Below, piece by piece: positions 42,481-52,717 of a DNA stretch of 64,000 nt. Within the stretch, counting starts at the first letter, position 1; each line of letters starts with the position of its first letter. Both the position numbers and the translations under genes were made by a program. The stretch is from Paraburkholderia tropica. GTDB lineage: Bacteria; Pseudomonadota; Gammaproteobacteria; Burkholderiales; Burkholderiaceae. The stretch is taken from assembly GCF_900109265.1 (NCBI RefSeq), contig NZ_FNZM01000006.1, forward strand, positions 124,001 through 188,000, given 5' to 3'. The notes beneath the pieces are model-generated. The model saw nothing but the letters and a program-made list of their open reading frames with translations. It was not told where the DNA came from and made no database searches.

Positions 42481-42989
42481 CGACCTTGCTCCTGCATGCC
42501 AATCCGCGTGAGCGAATCACATCGGAAAACGGGGAAGAAAAACGGATTCGATAAGGAATTTATACGAAGAACGTCACTTTACCTTTAACGGAATTACATT
42601 TTGTTACAGTTTGCACATGCGATGCAGATAAGCTCAGTAAGACCTGCCTCACTTAATGCGTGTTTAATCGATATCAGTAGAACTTACGCGCGACATTATG
42701 CGCAACCGATGCGTTATCGAGGCGCGCACGACGCCACGGCGCTTTCATGATGTTCCTTGCAGCAAGGGCTATTACGGATATTGTCGGGAACGCATATTGC
42801 GCGCTTAAAACGCTTACTCGGCGGATTTCTTTAAAGACCAAACCAGCGCATTCGATCATAAAAAACGCGATGCTATTTAAATCGCATCGCGTATTAGATA
42901 AACCCGGTTTTCGTGCCGCAGTGAGTATTGACATTTGCGCCGTTTCAGCACTCATTCAGCATCGCTTTACCCTGTCGCTTTGCGCGCCA
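42481..42989. other. 509-bp AT-rich region upstream of the pilus operon
   Basis: The most AT-rich stretch of the window. It holds the terminator at 42860-42892 of the neighbouring gene and, closer to 42480, probably the pilus promoter. A short minus-strand frame at 42674-42955 has no ribosome site or similarity and is not called. Confidence 0.6.
42860..42892 (-). terminator. intrinsic terminator after the ester cyclase-like gene
   Basis: Perfect 9-bp stem ACGCGATGC/GCATCGCGT around a 10-base AT loop (42865-42892), followed on the minus strand by five more Ts. The loop is itself nearly self-complementary, so the whole reads as a 28-bp palindrome with one mismatched pair. It lies 98 bp past the stop at 42990. 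Confidence 0.85.
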
Positions 42990-43583
42990 TCACTTTGCCA
43001 CTGCACCCACTTGTTGCAGAAAGGTGAGATTGTCTTCGATATGCCAGTTATCGGTGATCTTGCCGTCGCGAATGCGATAGATGTCCGTCGCGATGAAATC
43101 CACCGGTTGTCCCTTGCCCTGCACGCCGTTGAACGTGCCGGTGAAGTGCCCCGTGAAATGCAGATGCGTCACCACGCGGTCCCCGGCCACGACCATCTGC
43201 TCGATGTCGGCGTGCACGTCGGGCACTGCTGTATGAAACACCTTCGACGCCGCGAGCGGACCCGCCACGCCTTGCGGACGTCCCGCGGGCAACGTGCGAT
43301 CCGTGAAATCCGGCGCGAGCGCGGCGCGCGCCTGAGCTTCGTCGCCCGTGCTCCAGAACGTGTCGTAGAGACGCGCGGCATGAATCTGCTGGTCGCGCTG
43401 CTGCGGGGGCAGGCTGCCGTCGACGATCAGCTCGCGCGGCTGCGCAAGTTCGCCGCCCGCGGCACTCGCGGCACTCGCAGCACTCGCAGCACTCGCGGGC
43501 GCGGCGACGCCGAGCGAAGCGGCGAAAACGGCTGCGACGGCAGCGGTAGACAAGCGGGCAAACGAGCGGATAGGCGTCTTCAT
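42990..43583 (-). CDS. secreted ester cyclase / SnoaL-like (NTF2 fold) protein
   Basis: 197 aa from ATG at 43583. The signal peptide (LSTAAVAAVFAASLGVAAPASA) is followed by a short Ala/Ser repeat (AASAASAASAA) and a SnoaL/ester-cyclase domain of about 140 residues. It has ARLYDTFWSTGDEAQARAALAPDFTDRT, HTAVPDVHADIEQMVVAGDRVVTHLHFTGHFTG and ATDIYRIRDGKITDNWHIEDNLTFLQQVG. Proteins of this fold act on small organic molecules or serve as binding scaffolds; no specific reaction can be given. The secretion signal makes the protein periplasmic. It is followed by a strong terminator, so it forms its own transcript. Confidence 0.82.
   Translation of the reverse strand: MKTPIRSFARLSTAAVAAVFAASLGVAAPASAASAASAASAAGGELAQPRELIVDGSLPPQQRDQQIHAARLYDTFWSTGDEAQARAALAPDFTDRTLPAGRPQGVAGPLAASKVFHTAVPDVHADIEQMVVAGDRVVTHLHFTGHFTGTFNGVQGKGQPVDFIATDIYRIRDGKITDNWHIEDNLTFLQQVGAVAK
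43462..43497. repeat. 9-bp tandem repeat, four copies, within the ester cyclase gene
   Basis: Four adjacent copies of GCACTCGCR. They encode the repeated Ala-Ala-Ser (in reverse orientation) just after the signal peptide. The unit is a multiple of three, so copy-number change would only alter linker length. Confidence 0.85.
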
Positions 43584-43966
43584 GATGGGCTCCAGGTCGT
43601 GGGCGAGGTGCGTCTCGCGTTGCAGTGACGTCATTCTGCGCACCGCCGCGGCCTTTGATAATGAGTCCGTCGATGGAAGGATTTTCAAAAACTTCAGAAA
43701 GATAGCGAAAGACTCGGCAAGTTCCGCACGACCGTTCGACAACGTTTGCGTCCTCGGGAAGCCTTGCCTGGCGTGCCTCGGCGCTTTCGAGCGCCTTTCT
43801 TACAGCCTGATTTCAAAGGAATTTCAGTAGTTCCTTAAAAATATTTTAGCTTTGCCCTAAATATGGTCAGACGAATGTCGATAAGGAGGAGACGCCCGCG
43901 TCAGATCAGCCGCCGTAGATGCTGTTCGCCGCGCCACGTCCTCCCTGGTCAAATCGGTACAGACGC
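43584..43966. other. 383-bp divergent promoter region (ester cyclase / chemoreceptor)
   Basis: AT-rich in its right half. It contains the FliA promoter at 43858-43884, which drives the chemoreceptor. The left half, next to 43583, shows no promoter I can name. No gene is supported. Confidence 0.7.
43858..43884 (+). promoter_or_regulatory. FliA (sigma-28) promoter of the chemoreceptor
   Basis: TAAA at 43858-43861, exactly 15 bases, then GTCGATAA at 43877-43884. This matches the flagellar class 3 consensus TAAA-N15-GCCGATAA with one mismatch. It lies 83 bp upstream of the chemoreceptor ATG, so the receptor belongs to the flagellar regulon. Confidence 0.87.
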
Positions 43967-45502
43967 ATGACACTTACGATCAGAGCGCGGATTGCGCTCA
44001 CCTTCGCACTTCTCGCCGCCCTGCTCACCGTTTCCGGCGTACTGGGCTTCATCAGCACGGAAAAGGCGAACAGCGCGAACCGCGATACCTATCGCAACAA
44101 GCTCGCCGAATCCACGGCGATCGACAACGCGGAAATCTACATCGCGCGCACGCGTCTCGTGCTCGACCGCGTGGCGCTGCATCCGGAAGCGCCCACGGTC
44201 CCCGACCAGCTGCAGCGCGCAGCGGGCTTCTTCAAGAACTCCGACGAGTGGTGGAGCAAGTTCCAGCAGATGCCGCACGAGCCGGACGAACTGCCGCTGA
44301 TCGAGAAGACCACCGAGCGCCGCACCAATATGCGCGACGCGGTGTCGGCCTTCACGAAGGCGCTGCAATCGGGCGACAAGACAACGGCCGACAACATCGC
44401 GATGACGCAGCTCTCCGACCTCTACAGTGCGATGAGCGCCGCGAACAACGAGGTCAAGAAGCATCTCTACGAGAACGCGAAGACGCGCTACGAGCAGGCT
44501 GAATCGAACTTCTACATGTTCTCGACGATCAGCGCCGTGATGGTGGTGCTCGGTCTCGTGGCCGCCGGTCTCGGCTGGATCATGCTGAGCCGCGCGATCA
44601 TGACGCCGCTGAACTATGCGCTCGACAGCCTCCAGCAGATTTCGGGCGGCAATCTGAGCCAGACCGTGCGCGCCAACCGCAACGACGAAATGGGCACGCT
44701 GCTGGAAAGCATCGAAAAGACCCGCAAGGAACTCGGCGGCGTGACGGGCGCGGTGCGCTCGGGCAGCGAGTCCGTGTCGGTAGCCACGCGCCAGATCGCG
44801 GCGGGCATGATCGATCTGTCCGCGCGCACGGAGGAACAGGCCGCGTCGCTGCAGGAAACGGCCGCCAGCATGAACGAGCTGACCTCGGCGGTGAAGCAGA
44901 ACACCGACAACGCGCGCACCGGCAGCGACCTCGCGCAGACCGCCGCCAGCGTCGCGGCGCGCGGCACCGAAGTCGTGCAGCAAGTCGTGAACACGATGGA
45001 CGAGATCGAAGGCAGCTCGCGCAAGATCTCCGACATCACGGCGATGATCGAAGGCATCGCGTTCCAGACCAATATTCTCGCGCTCAACGCGGCTGTGGAA
45101 GCGGCGCGCGCCGGCGAGCAGGGCCGCGGCTTCGCCGTGGTCGCGAGCGAAGTGCGCTCGCTCGCGCAACGTTCGGCAGCGGCGGCGAAGGAGATCAAGG
45201 ATCTGATCGCCAACTCGGTCGAGACCGTTTCGCACGGCACGAATCTCGTGTCGTCGGCGGGCGCGACGATGTCCGAACTGCATACGGCGGTCGAGCGCGT
45301 CACCGCGATCATGAACGAGATCGCTTCGGCGTCGGAGCAGCAGCAAAGCGGCATCGAGCAGGTCGACACCGCCGTCACGCAGATGGACGAAGTCACGCAG
45401 CAGAACGCCGCGCTCGTCGAACAGGTGACGGCCGCCGCGCAGGCGCTCGACACGCAGTCGAGCAAGCTCAGCAGCACCGTGCAGGTTTTCCGCGTCGCTT
45501 GA
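43967..45502 (+). CDS. methyl-accepting chemotaxis protein (Tar-like, FliA-dependent)
   Basis: 511 aa inner-membrane chemoreceptor. The start ATG at 43967 gives [28 protein letters not shown] as helix 1. A Tar/Tsr-type four-helix periplasmic domain spans about residues 33-190 ([31 protein letters not shown]). Helix 2 and HAMP follow, then the signalling hairpin with [56 protein letters not shown]. It ends at VQVFRVA and lacks the WETF tether carried by the other receptor of this window. A FliA promoter precedes it and a 16-bp hairpin follows, so it is a single-gene unit. The ligand is unknown; the family often senses amino acids or organic acids. Confidence 0.93.
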   Translation: MTLTIRARIALTFALLAALLTVSGVLGFISTEKANSANRDTYRNKLAESTAIDNAEIYIARTRLVLDRVALHPEAPTVPDQLQRAAGFFKNSDEWWSKFQQMPHEPDELPLIEKTTERRTNMRDAVSAFTKALQSGDKTTADNIAMTQLSDLYSAMSAANNEVKKHLYENAKTRYEQAESNFYMFSTISAVMVVLGLVAAGLGWIMLSRAIMTPLNYALDSLQQISGGNLSQTVRANRNDEMGTLLESIEKTRKELGGVTGAVRSGSESVSVATRQIAAGMIDLSARTEEQAASLQETAASMNELTSAVKQNTDNARTGSDLAQTAASVAARGTEVVQQVVNTMDEIEGSSRKISDITAMIEGIAFQTNILALNAAVEAARAGEQGRGFAVVASEVRSLAQRSAAAAKEIKDLIANSVETVSHGTNLVSSAGATMSELHTAVERVTAIMNEIASASEQQQSGIEQVDTAVTQMDEVTQQNAALVEQVTAAAQALDTQSSKLSSTVQVFRVA

Positions 45503-45510
45503 TGCGGACT

Positions 45511-45551
45511 GGCGTGGCGCGTTTCCGGCAGTCCGGGAAACGCGCCACGCC
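45511..45551 (+). terminator. 16-bp perfect hairpin after the chemoreceptor
   Basis: GGCGTGGCGCGTTTCC at 45511-45526 pairs perfectly with GGAAACGCGCCACGCC at 45536-45551 around a nine-base loop, starting eight bases after the stop. No T-run follows, so it may work as a rho-assisted or structural 3' end. Confidence 0.7.
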
Positions 45552-45592
45552 GGATCGGCTGTATTGAACGCCACGTATCAGCTTCGTTTTAA

Positions 45593-45621
45593 CCAGGCAA
45601 CATCCAGGCAACATCCAGGCA
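45593..45621. repeat. 11-bp direct repeat upstream of the gluconate dehydrogenase operon
   Basis: The unit CCAGGCAACAT occurs at 45593-45603 and 45604-45614, and its first seven bases occur again at 45615-45621, giving about 2.6 tandem copies. They lie 104-132 bp upstream of the operon start, in a position where a regulator could bind. The 11-bp period puts all copies on one face of the helix. Confidence 0.55.
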
Positions 45622-45724
45622 GCACCCACTAGCAACACACGCGCGTCATCGCGGCCTGCGCAGCGCTGCACCGCCACGCCGCCGACTGCACGCACCCCAC
45701 GCCACTCGCTGGAGTCCCCCTATC

Positions 45725-46456
45725 ATGACATCGCCTGACAAGGCGGGCCGCCGCTCGTTCCTCAAAGGATCGATTGCGATCGTACCCGTCGCCGCCGTCG
45801 GCACGGCCTCCGCCGTGCTGCGTCCCACCGCGGACGACATCAAGCGCTCCGCGCCGCCGCCCGACACCCCCGCCCAGGAAAACTATCAGCCCGGCTATTT
45901 CACGCCCGACGAATGGGCTTTCGTGAACGCCGCGTGCGACTGCCTGATCCCGAAGGATCACATCGGCCCCGGCGCCGTCGAACTGGGCGTGCCGCAATAC
46001 ATCGACCGTCAACTGCAAACCGGTTACGGCGACGCTTCGCGCTGGTATATGCAAGGCCCCTTCCAGAAGGGCGCGCCCGAGTTCGGCTATCAGTCGAAGC
46101 TCACGCCGAAGGAACAGTATCGCCTCGGCATTCGCGCGATCGATGCTTATTGCAAGGCGCATTTCGGCGGCAAGACCTTCGCGCAGCTCGACAAGGAAAA
46201 ACAGATCGCATTCCTGAAGGATGTCGAAGGCGGCAAGATCCAGGACGACTTCAACGTTAAGTCCTTCTTCAGCGGCTTCCTGCTCAAGAACACCATGGAA
46301 GGCTTCTTCGGCGACCCGATGTACGGCGGCAACAAGGACATGGGCGCGTGGAAGATGATCGGCTATCCGGGCGCGCGCGCGGATTACGTCGAGTGGGTCA
46401 GCGAATCGAAACCCTATCCGTATGGCCCGGTCAGCCAGTACGGAAAGCGAGGTTAA
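45725..46456 (+). CDS. gluconate 2-dehydrogenase, small (gamma) subunit, Tat-exported
   Basis: 243 aa gluconate 2-dehydrogenase subunit 3 family protein. A twin-arginine signal (AGRRSFLKGSIAIVPVAAVGTA) starts the chain. The family pattern is visible in YFTPDEWAFVNAACDCLIPKDHIGPGAVELGVPQYIDRQLQTGYG and FFSGFLLKNTMEGFFGDPMYGGNKDMGAWKMIGYPGARADY. Known role: a Tat-exported partner that carries the folded flavin subunit across the membrane as a hitch-hiker, since the large subunit has no signal. It is the first gene of a three-gene operon, six bases before the large subunit. The length fits gluconate or 2-keto-gluconate dehydrogenases better than the shorter subunit of FAD-glucose dehydrogenase. 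Confidence 0.9.
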   Translation: MTSPDKAGRRSFLKGSIAIVPVAAVGTASAVLRPTADDIKRSAPPPDTPAQENYQPGYFTPDEWAFVNAACDCLIPKDHIGPGAVELGVPQYIDRQLQTGYGDASRWYMQGPFQKGAPEFGYQSKLTPKEQYRLGIRAIDAYCKAHFGGKTFAQLDKEKQIAFLKDVEGGKIQDDFNVKSFFSGFLLKNTMEGFFGDPMYGGNKDMGAWKMIGYPGARADYVEWVSESKPYPYGPVSQYGKRG

Positions 46457-46462
46457 AAACAT

Positions 46463-48241
46463 ATGGCAACAGTGAAAAAGAAGGCCGTGGATGCCGTGAT
46501 CGTCGGCTTCGGCTGGACCGGCTCGATCATGGCGATGGAGTTGTGCAGCGCGGGCCTCGATGTGGTCGCGCTCGAACGCGGCGACGGCCGCGACACGATT
46601 CCGAATTTCGCGTATCCGCAGATCGTCGACGAGATCAAGTATTCCGCGCGCAATGCGCTGCTGCAGAATCTCTCGAAGACGACCGTCACCACGCGTCACA
46701 CGAAGAACGACACGGCGCTGCCCTATCGTCAGATCGGCTCGTTCAAACCGGGCGAAGGCGTCGGCGGCGCGGGCACGCACTGGTCGGGCGTACAGTCGCG
46801 CGTGACGCCGGAAGAACTGCGTCTCTACAGCCGCGTGAAGGAACGCTACGGCGAGAAGTTCATCCCCGAAGGCATGCAGCTGCAGGACTGGGGCGTGACC
46901 TACGACGAACTCGAACCGCATTTCGACCGCTGGGAATATGTGTGCGGCACCTCGGGCCGCGCGGGCAACATCAAGGGCAAACCGCAGGAAGGCGGCAATC
47001 CGTTCGAAGCGTATCGCTCGCGTGAATTCCCGCTGCCGCCGCTGCCCGATCACCCGACCGGACGTCTGTTCGCGAAGGCCGCGCGCGAACTCGGCTACAA
47101 GCCGTTCGCGCTGCCCGCGGGCAACGCCTCGGGCGCCTACACGAACGAGTACGGCTGCCAGCTCGGCCCGTGCAACTTCTGCGGCTTCTGCAGCGACTAC
47201 GGCTGCCTGAACTACTCGAAGGCCTCGCCGCAAACCGCCATCATTCCGGCGCTGCTGCGCAAGCCCAATTTCGAACTGCGCGTGAATTCGCACGTGCTGC
47301 GCGTCGAACTCGACAAGGACGGCAAGCAGGCCATCGGCGTCACCTATATCGACGCTCAGGGCAACGAAGTCTTCCAGCCCGCCAACATGGTCGTGCTAGG
47401 CGCATTCCAGCTGCACAACATCCGTCTGATGCTGTCGTCGAAGATCGGCACGCCGTACAACGTCGATACCGGCGAAGGCACCGTGGGCCGCAACTTCTGC
47501 TACCAGGTGCTCAACAGCGTCAACATGTTCTGGGACAAGGACGTCTACATCAACCAGTTCATGGGCGCGGGCGGCGGCGGTCAGGCGATCGAAGAGTTCA
47601 ACGCGGACAACTTCGATCACAGCAAGCTCGGCTTCATCGGCGGCGGCATCATCTGGGGTCGTCAGACGGGTAACGGTCCGGTGCGCGGCATTCCGCTGCC
47701 CAAGGGCACGCCCAAGTGGGGCGGCGAGTGGAAGCAGGCCGTCGCGGACAACTTCCTGCACACGGGCCGCATCGAATCGCAGATCAGCAACATGGCGTAT
47801 CGCGGCTGCTTCGCCGACCTCGATCCGACCTACAAGGACGCCTACGGCGAGCCGCTGCTGCGCATCACGCTCGACTGGCAGGACAACGATCTGCGCGCCT
47901 CGGAATACGTGGCCGGCAAGATGATGGAGATCGGCCGCCAGATGAACCCGAAGAGCATCTCGGGCCGCATTCTGAAGCCGGGCGCGCACTGGGACACGCG
48001 CGCGTACCAGAGCACGCACGTGAACGGCGGCACGTCGATGGGCGCCGATCCGAAGACCTCGGTGGTCAACAAGTACCTGCAAAGCTGGGACGTCTCGAAC
48101 GTGTTCGTGCTGGGCGCGAGCGTGTTTGCGCACGGCATCGGCTACAACCCGACCGGCCTTGTCGGCGGTCTGGCGTACTGGGCCGCGGCGAATATCCGCG
48201 AACGTTATTTGAAGAACCCCGGCCCGATGGTCCAGGTTTGA
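46463..48241 (+). CDS. gluconate 2-dehydrogenase, large flavin (GMC) subunit
   Basis: 592 aa GMC oxidoreductase that oxidises a sugar acid, probably D-gluconate to 2-keto-D-gluconate, at the periplasmic face. The FAD motif is AVIVGFGWTGSIMAMELCSAGLDVVALERG. The conserved GEGVGGAGTHWSGVQSR and the C-terminal catalytic region STHVNGGTSMG and GYNPTGLVGGLAYWAA are present. A cysteine cluster (YGCQLGPCNFCGFCSDYGC, residues about 230-250) is of the type that holds an iron-sulfur cluster in FAD-glucose dehydrogenase. It has no signal peptide; export presumably depends on the Tat-bearing small subunit. The exact sugar (gluconate, 2-ketogluconate, sorbitol) cannot be fixed from sequence. Confidence 0.9.
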   Translation: MATVKKKAVDAVIVGFGWTGSIMAMELCSAGLDVVALERGDGRDTIPNFAYPQIVDEIKYSARNALLQNLSKTTVTTRHTKNDTALPYRQIGSFKPGEGVGGAGTHWSGVQSRVTPEELRLYSRVKERYGEKFIPEGMQLQDWGVTYDELEPHFDRWEYVCGTSGRAGNIKGKPQEGGNPFEAYRSREFPLPPLPDHPTGRLFAKAARELGYKPFALPAGNASGAYTNEYGCQLGPCNFCGFCSDYGCLNYSKASPQTAIIPALLRKPNFELRVNSHVLRVELDKDGKQAIGVTYIDAQGNEVFQPANMVVLGAFQLHNIRLMLSSKIGTPYNVDTGEGTVGRNFCYQVLNSVNMFWDKDVYINQFMGAGGGGQAIEEFNADNFDHSKLGFIGGGIIWGRQTGNGPVRGIPLPKGTPKWGGEWKQAVADNFLHTGRIESQISNMAYRGCFADLDPTYKDAYGEPLLRITLDWQDNDLRASEYVAGKMMEIGRQMNPKSISGRILKPGAHWDTRAYQSTHVNGGTSMGADPKTSVVNKYLQSWDVSNVFVLGASVFAHGIGYNPTGLVGGLAYWAAANIRERYLKNPGPMVQV

Positions 48242-48254
48242 GGAGCCACACGAC

Positions 48255-49571
48255 ATGCGCAAACTTTCTGTAGCACTCGTCGCGGTCGTGGTGGTGGTGG
48301 GCGGCCTGTGGGCCGGCAGCCGCTCGAAGCCCGCCGTGACCATCGACCCGCAGGCGCTCGCCGCGCCGGGCAACGCCGCACGCGGCGAATACCTCGCGCG
48401 CGCGGGCGACTGCATGGCCTGCCACACCGCCAAGGGCGGCGCGCCGTTCGCGGGCGGCGTGCCGCTCGCGACGCCGCTGGGCGCCGTGTATTCGACCAAC
48501 ATCACGCCGGACAAGGCGCACGGCATCGGCGACTGGAGCTTCGACGACTTCGTGCTGGCGATGCGCGAAGGCGTGACGCCGAAGGGCCGCCATCTGTATC
48601 CGGCGATGCCGTACACGTCGTATGCGAAGGTCAGCGACGCCGACCTGAAGGACCTGTACGCGTACTTCACGAACCAGGTCGCCGCCTCGCCGCAGCCGAA
48701 CACGCCCGCGGACATTCCGTGGCCGCTGAACCTGCGCTGGCCGCTGGCGTACTGGAACCGCGTCTTCCACGACGACGCGCGCTTCAAGTCCGACGACGCG
48801 CACAGCGTCGAATGGAACCGCGGCGCGTACCTCGTGCAAGGCCTCGCGCACTGCGGCACCTGCCACACGCCGCGCGGCGTGGGCTTCCAGGAAGTCGACC
48901 TGAGCGGGCTGAGCGTGCGCTACCTGAGCGGCGCGAAGATCGACGGCAGCGCGCCGGTCAATCTGCGCGGCGACAAGGGCGTGGGCCTCGGCGATTGGAA
49001 GGAAGAGGACATCGTGGCGCTGCTGAAGACGGGCCGCAACGCGCACTCGGCCGTGACGGGCCCGATGGGCGAAGTGGTCGAGCACAGCACGCAGCATCTG
49101 AGCGATGCCGACCTGCACGCGATCGCGGTGTACCTGAAGAGCCTGACGCCGGCCTCGACGGACGCGGCCGCGCCTGCCTACAAGGCCGACGACGCGACGC
49201 TCACGGCGATCATGACGGGCCACGCGAACGACGTGGGCTCGCGCATCTACATCGACAGCTGCGCGGCCTGCCACCGCCAGAACGGTGAAGGCGCGGCGCG
49301 CGTGTTTCCGTCGCTGGCGAACAACCCGTCGGTGCTGGCCGAGCATCCGGATTCGCTGATCGCGGTGATTCTGGCGGGCTCGCGCCTGCCGTCGACGGCA
49401 TCGGCGCCGGCGCCACTGGCGATGCCGCCGTTCGCCTGGCGCTACGACGACGACGAAGTCGCGCAACTCGCGACCTTCGTCCGATCGGCGTGGGGCAACC
49501 ATGCAAGTGCGGTGAGCGCGGATGATGTGAAGCGCGTACGGGCGCAGATGGGCCTGGAAGCGAAGCGGTAA
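48255..49571 (+). CDS. gluconate 2-dehydrogenase, triheme cytochrome c subunit
   Basis: 438 aa membrane-anchored cytochrome c. The N-terminal helix (LSVALVAVVVVVGGLWAG) acts as anchor or signal. Three heme motifs follow: CMACH at residue 53, CGTCH near 202 and CAACH near 336. Each has a distal methionine candidate (for example YPAMPYTSYAKVSDADLKDLYAYF). It passes electrons from the flavin subunit to ubiquinone. Preceded by GAGGAG, it is the last gene of the operon, 13 bp after the large subunit. The same type occurs in alcohol and sorbitol dehydrogenases of acetic acid bacteria; the gene neighbours decide. Confidence 0.92.
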   Translation: MRKLSVALVAVVVVVGGLWAGSRSKPAVTIDPQALAAPGNAARGEYLARAGDCMACHTAKGGAPFAGGVPLATPLGAVYSTNITPDKAHGIGDWSFDDFVLAMREGVTPKGRHLYPAMPYTSYAKVSDADLKDLYAYFTNQVAASPQPNTPADIPWPLNLRWPLAYWNRVFHDDARFKSDDAHSVEWNRGAYLVQGLAHCGTCHTPRGVGFQEVDLSGLSVRYLSGAKIDGSAPVNLRGDKGVGLGDWKEEDIVALLKTGRNAHSAVTGPMGEVVEHSTQHLSDADLHAIAVYLKSLTPASTDAAAPAYKADDATLTAIMTGHANDVGSRIYIDSCAACHRQNGEGAARVFPSLANNPSVLAEHPDSLIAVILAGSRLPSTASAPAPLAMPPFAWRYDDDEVAQLATFVRSAWGNHASAVSADDVKRVRAQMGLEAKR

Positions 49572-49594
49572 AAGAGCGGTAAAAAAAGCAGTAA

Positions 49595-49623
49595 ACACCG
49601 GCAAACCGAGGGTTTGCCGGTGT
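49595..49623. terminator. 13-bp perfect hairpin after the cytochrome c gene
   Basis: ACACCGGCAAACC at 49595-49607 pairs with GGTTTGCCGGTGT at 49611-49623 across a three-base loop, 23 bases after the stop. The plus-strand downstream sequence is not T-rich. On the minus strand a T-rich stretch follows, so it would be a better terminator for antisense transcription. Confidence 0.65.
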
Positions 49624-49740
49624 CCCTCACAGCGCGCGCAGCGCCGCCGGATGGATGACGGCTTTGTCACTCAGTGCAAGGGTGCGAGAAGCCGGACGCG
49701 CCTACACCATTCCCCATAAACGGCAGTTTGCGGACGGCGT

Positions 49741-49830
49741 CACACTGGCGGTGTGAGCGGCTTTCTTTTGCCTACTTTTCTTTGCCGCTGCAAAGAAAAG
49801 TAGGTGCCGCCCCGCACAGGGGCGACGCTT
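49741..49830. repeat. REP-like intergenic repeat of Burkholderiaceae type
   Basis: Three nested hairpins in a row: CACAC/GTGTG (49741-49755), the perfect 14-bp pair CCTACTTTTCTTTG (49771-49784) and CAAAGAAAAGTAGG (49791-49804), and a short GCCCC/GGGGC pair around 49810-49823. I recognise the sequence pattern as one found in many copies between genes of Paraburkholderia and relatives. The copy number here cannot be judged from one copy. Confidence 0.65.
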
Positions 49831-49925
49831 GCAGACCGACAGGAAAACCAGTTCAACGCCACCCCAAGCCAAGATCCCTATAATCAAAGCGAGAAAGCAA
49901 CCGCCAACCACAGCCGAGGAAACCC

Positions 49926-50246
49926 ATGTACATCGCCATGAACCGCTTCAAAGTCGCGCTGGGATCGGAACCGGCATTTGAAGAAGTCTGGAAGAACCGC
50001 GACACGCACCTGAAGACGGTCCCGGGCTTCATAGAATTCCACCTGCTGAAGGGTCCAGCGCGCGAAGACCACACGCTGTACGCGAGCCACACGATCTGGG
50101 CGAACCATGGCGCGTTTGAAGACTGGACACGTTCGGACGCCTTCCGCGCGGCGCACCGCAATGCGGGCAACGCAAGCGAGAGTCGGCCGCTCTACCTGAG
50201 CCACCCGGAATTCGAGGGTTTCGAAGTCGTCCAGACGGTGAAGTAA
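49926..50246 (+). CDS. ABM-domain protein, HmoA/IsdG-like
   Basis: 106 aa single-domain protein of the antibiotic biosynthesis monooxygenase superfamily. The pattern NRFKVALGSEPAFEEVWKNRDTHLKTVPGFIEFHLLKGP and YASHTIWANHGAFEDWTRSDAFRAAHRNAG is that of heme-degrading monooxygenases HmoA/HmoB. The start ATG at 49926 has GAGGA upstream. If it degrades heme it would release iron and a biliverdin-like product. Many ABM proteins have other or unknown substrates, and the heme-ligand histidine cannot be assigned safely. It is monocistronic, between a REP-like repeat and glgX. Confidence 0.75.
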   Translation: MYIAMNRFKVALGSEPAFEEVWKNRDTHLKTVPGFIEFHLLKGPAREDHTLYASHTIWANHGAFEDWTRSDAFRAAHRNAGNASESRPLYLSHPEFEGFEVVQTVK

Positions 50247-50536
50247 GCGCGCGCGACACAACCACGCGCAACCACGCGGGACCACGTCTGCCCGCACACA
50301 CGCCGCACGCGCCCCCAAAAAACCGGCTAAAAACTTCACACCCACCCGGCCAAACTTACACAAAGCGGGGCACCACCACCCCGCCGACCAGTCAAGATCC
50401 CCGCGCCCACGCGCATCCCCGGCCTCATCCCCCTTGGCCCGGACCTTGCTTCCTCTTCTCTTCGGTTGAACGACCGACCGATCGACCGCCCTCCGCCCAC
50501 CAGGCAAGCGTCAGCGCCGCCCCTCCACGAGAGCCC

Positions 50537-52713
<2,177 letters not shown>

Positions 52714-52717
<4 letters not shown>

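Larger units (their letters stand above)
49572..49925. other. 354-bp intergenic region with hairpin and REP-like repeat
   Basis: Holds the hairpin at 49595-49623, the Burkholderiaceae-type repeat at about 49741-49830 and a TATAAT hexamer at 49879-49884 that may serve the monooxygenase gene. No gene is supported. Confidence 0.7.

Noticed and set aside
42865..42892. 28-bp palindrome read as an operator
   Set aside because: On the minus strand it is followed by five Ts and lies 98 bp after a stop codon, so a transcription terminator is the simpler reading.
42674..42955. 93-codon minus-strand frame in the AT-rich gap before the pilus operon
   Set aside because: It runs through the intrinsic terminator at 42860-42892, which argues against translation of that stretch.
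43462..43497. Short tandem repeat considered as a CRISPR remnant
   Set aside because: Units are 9 bp, contiguous without spacers, and lie inside a signal-peptide-bearing gene.
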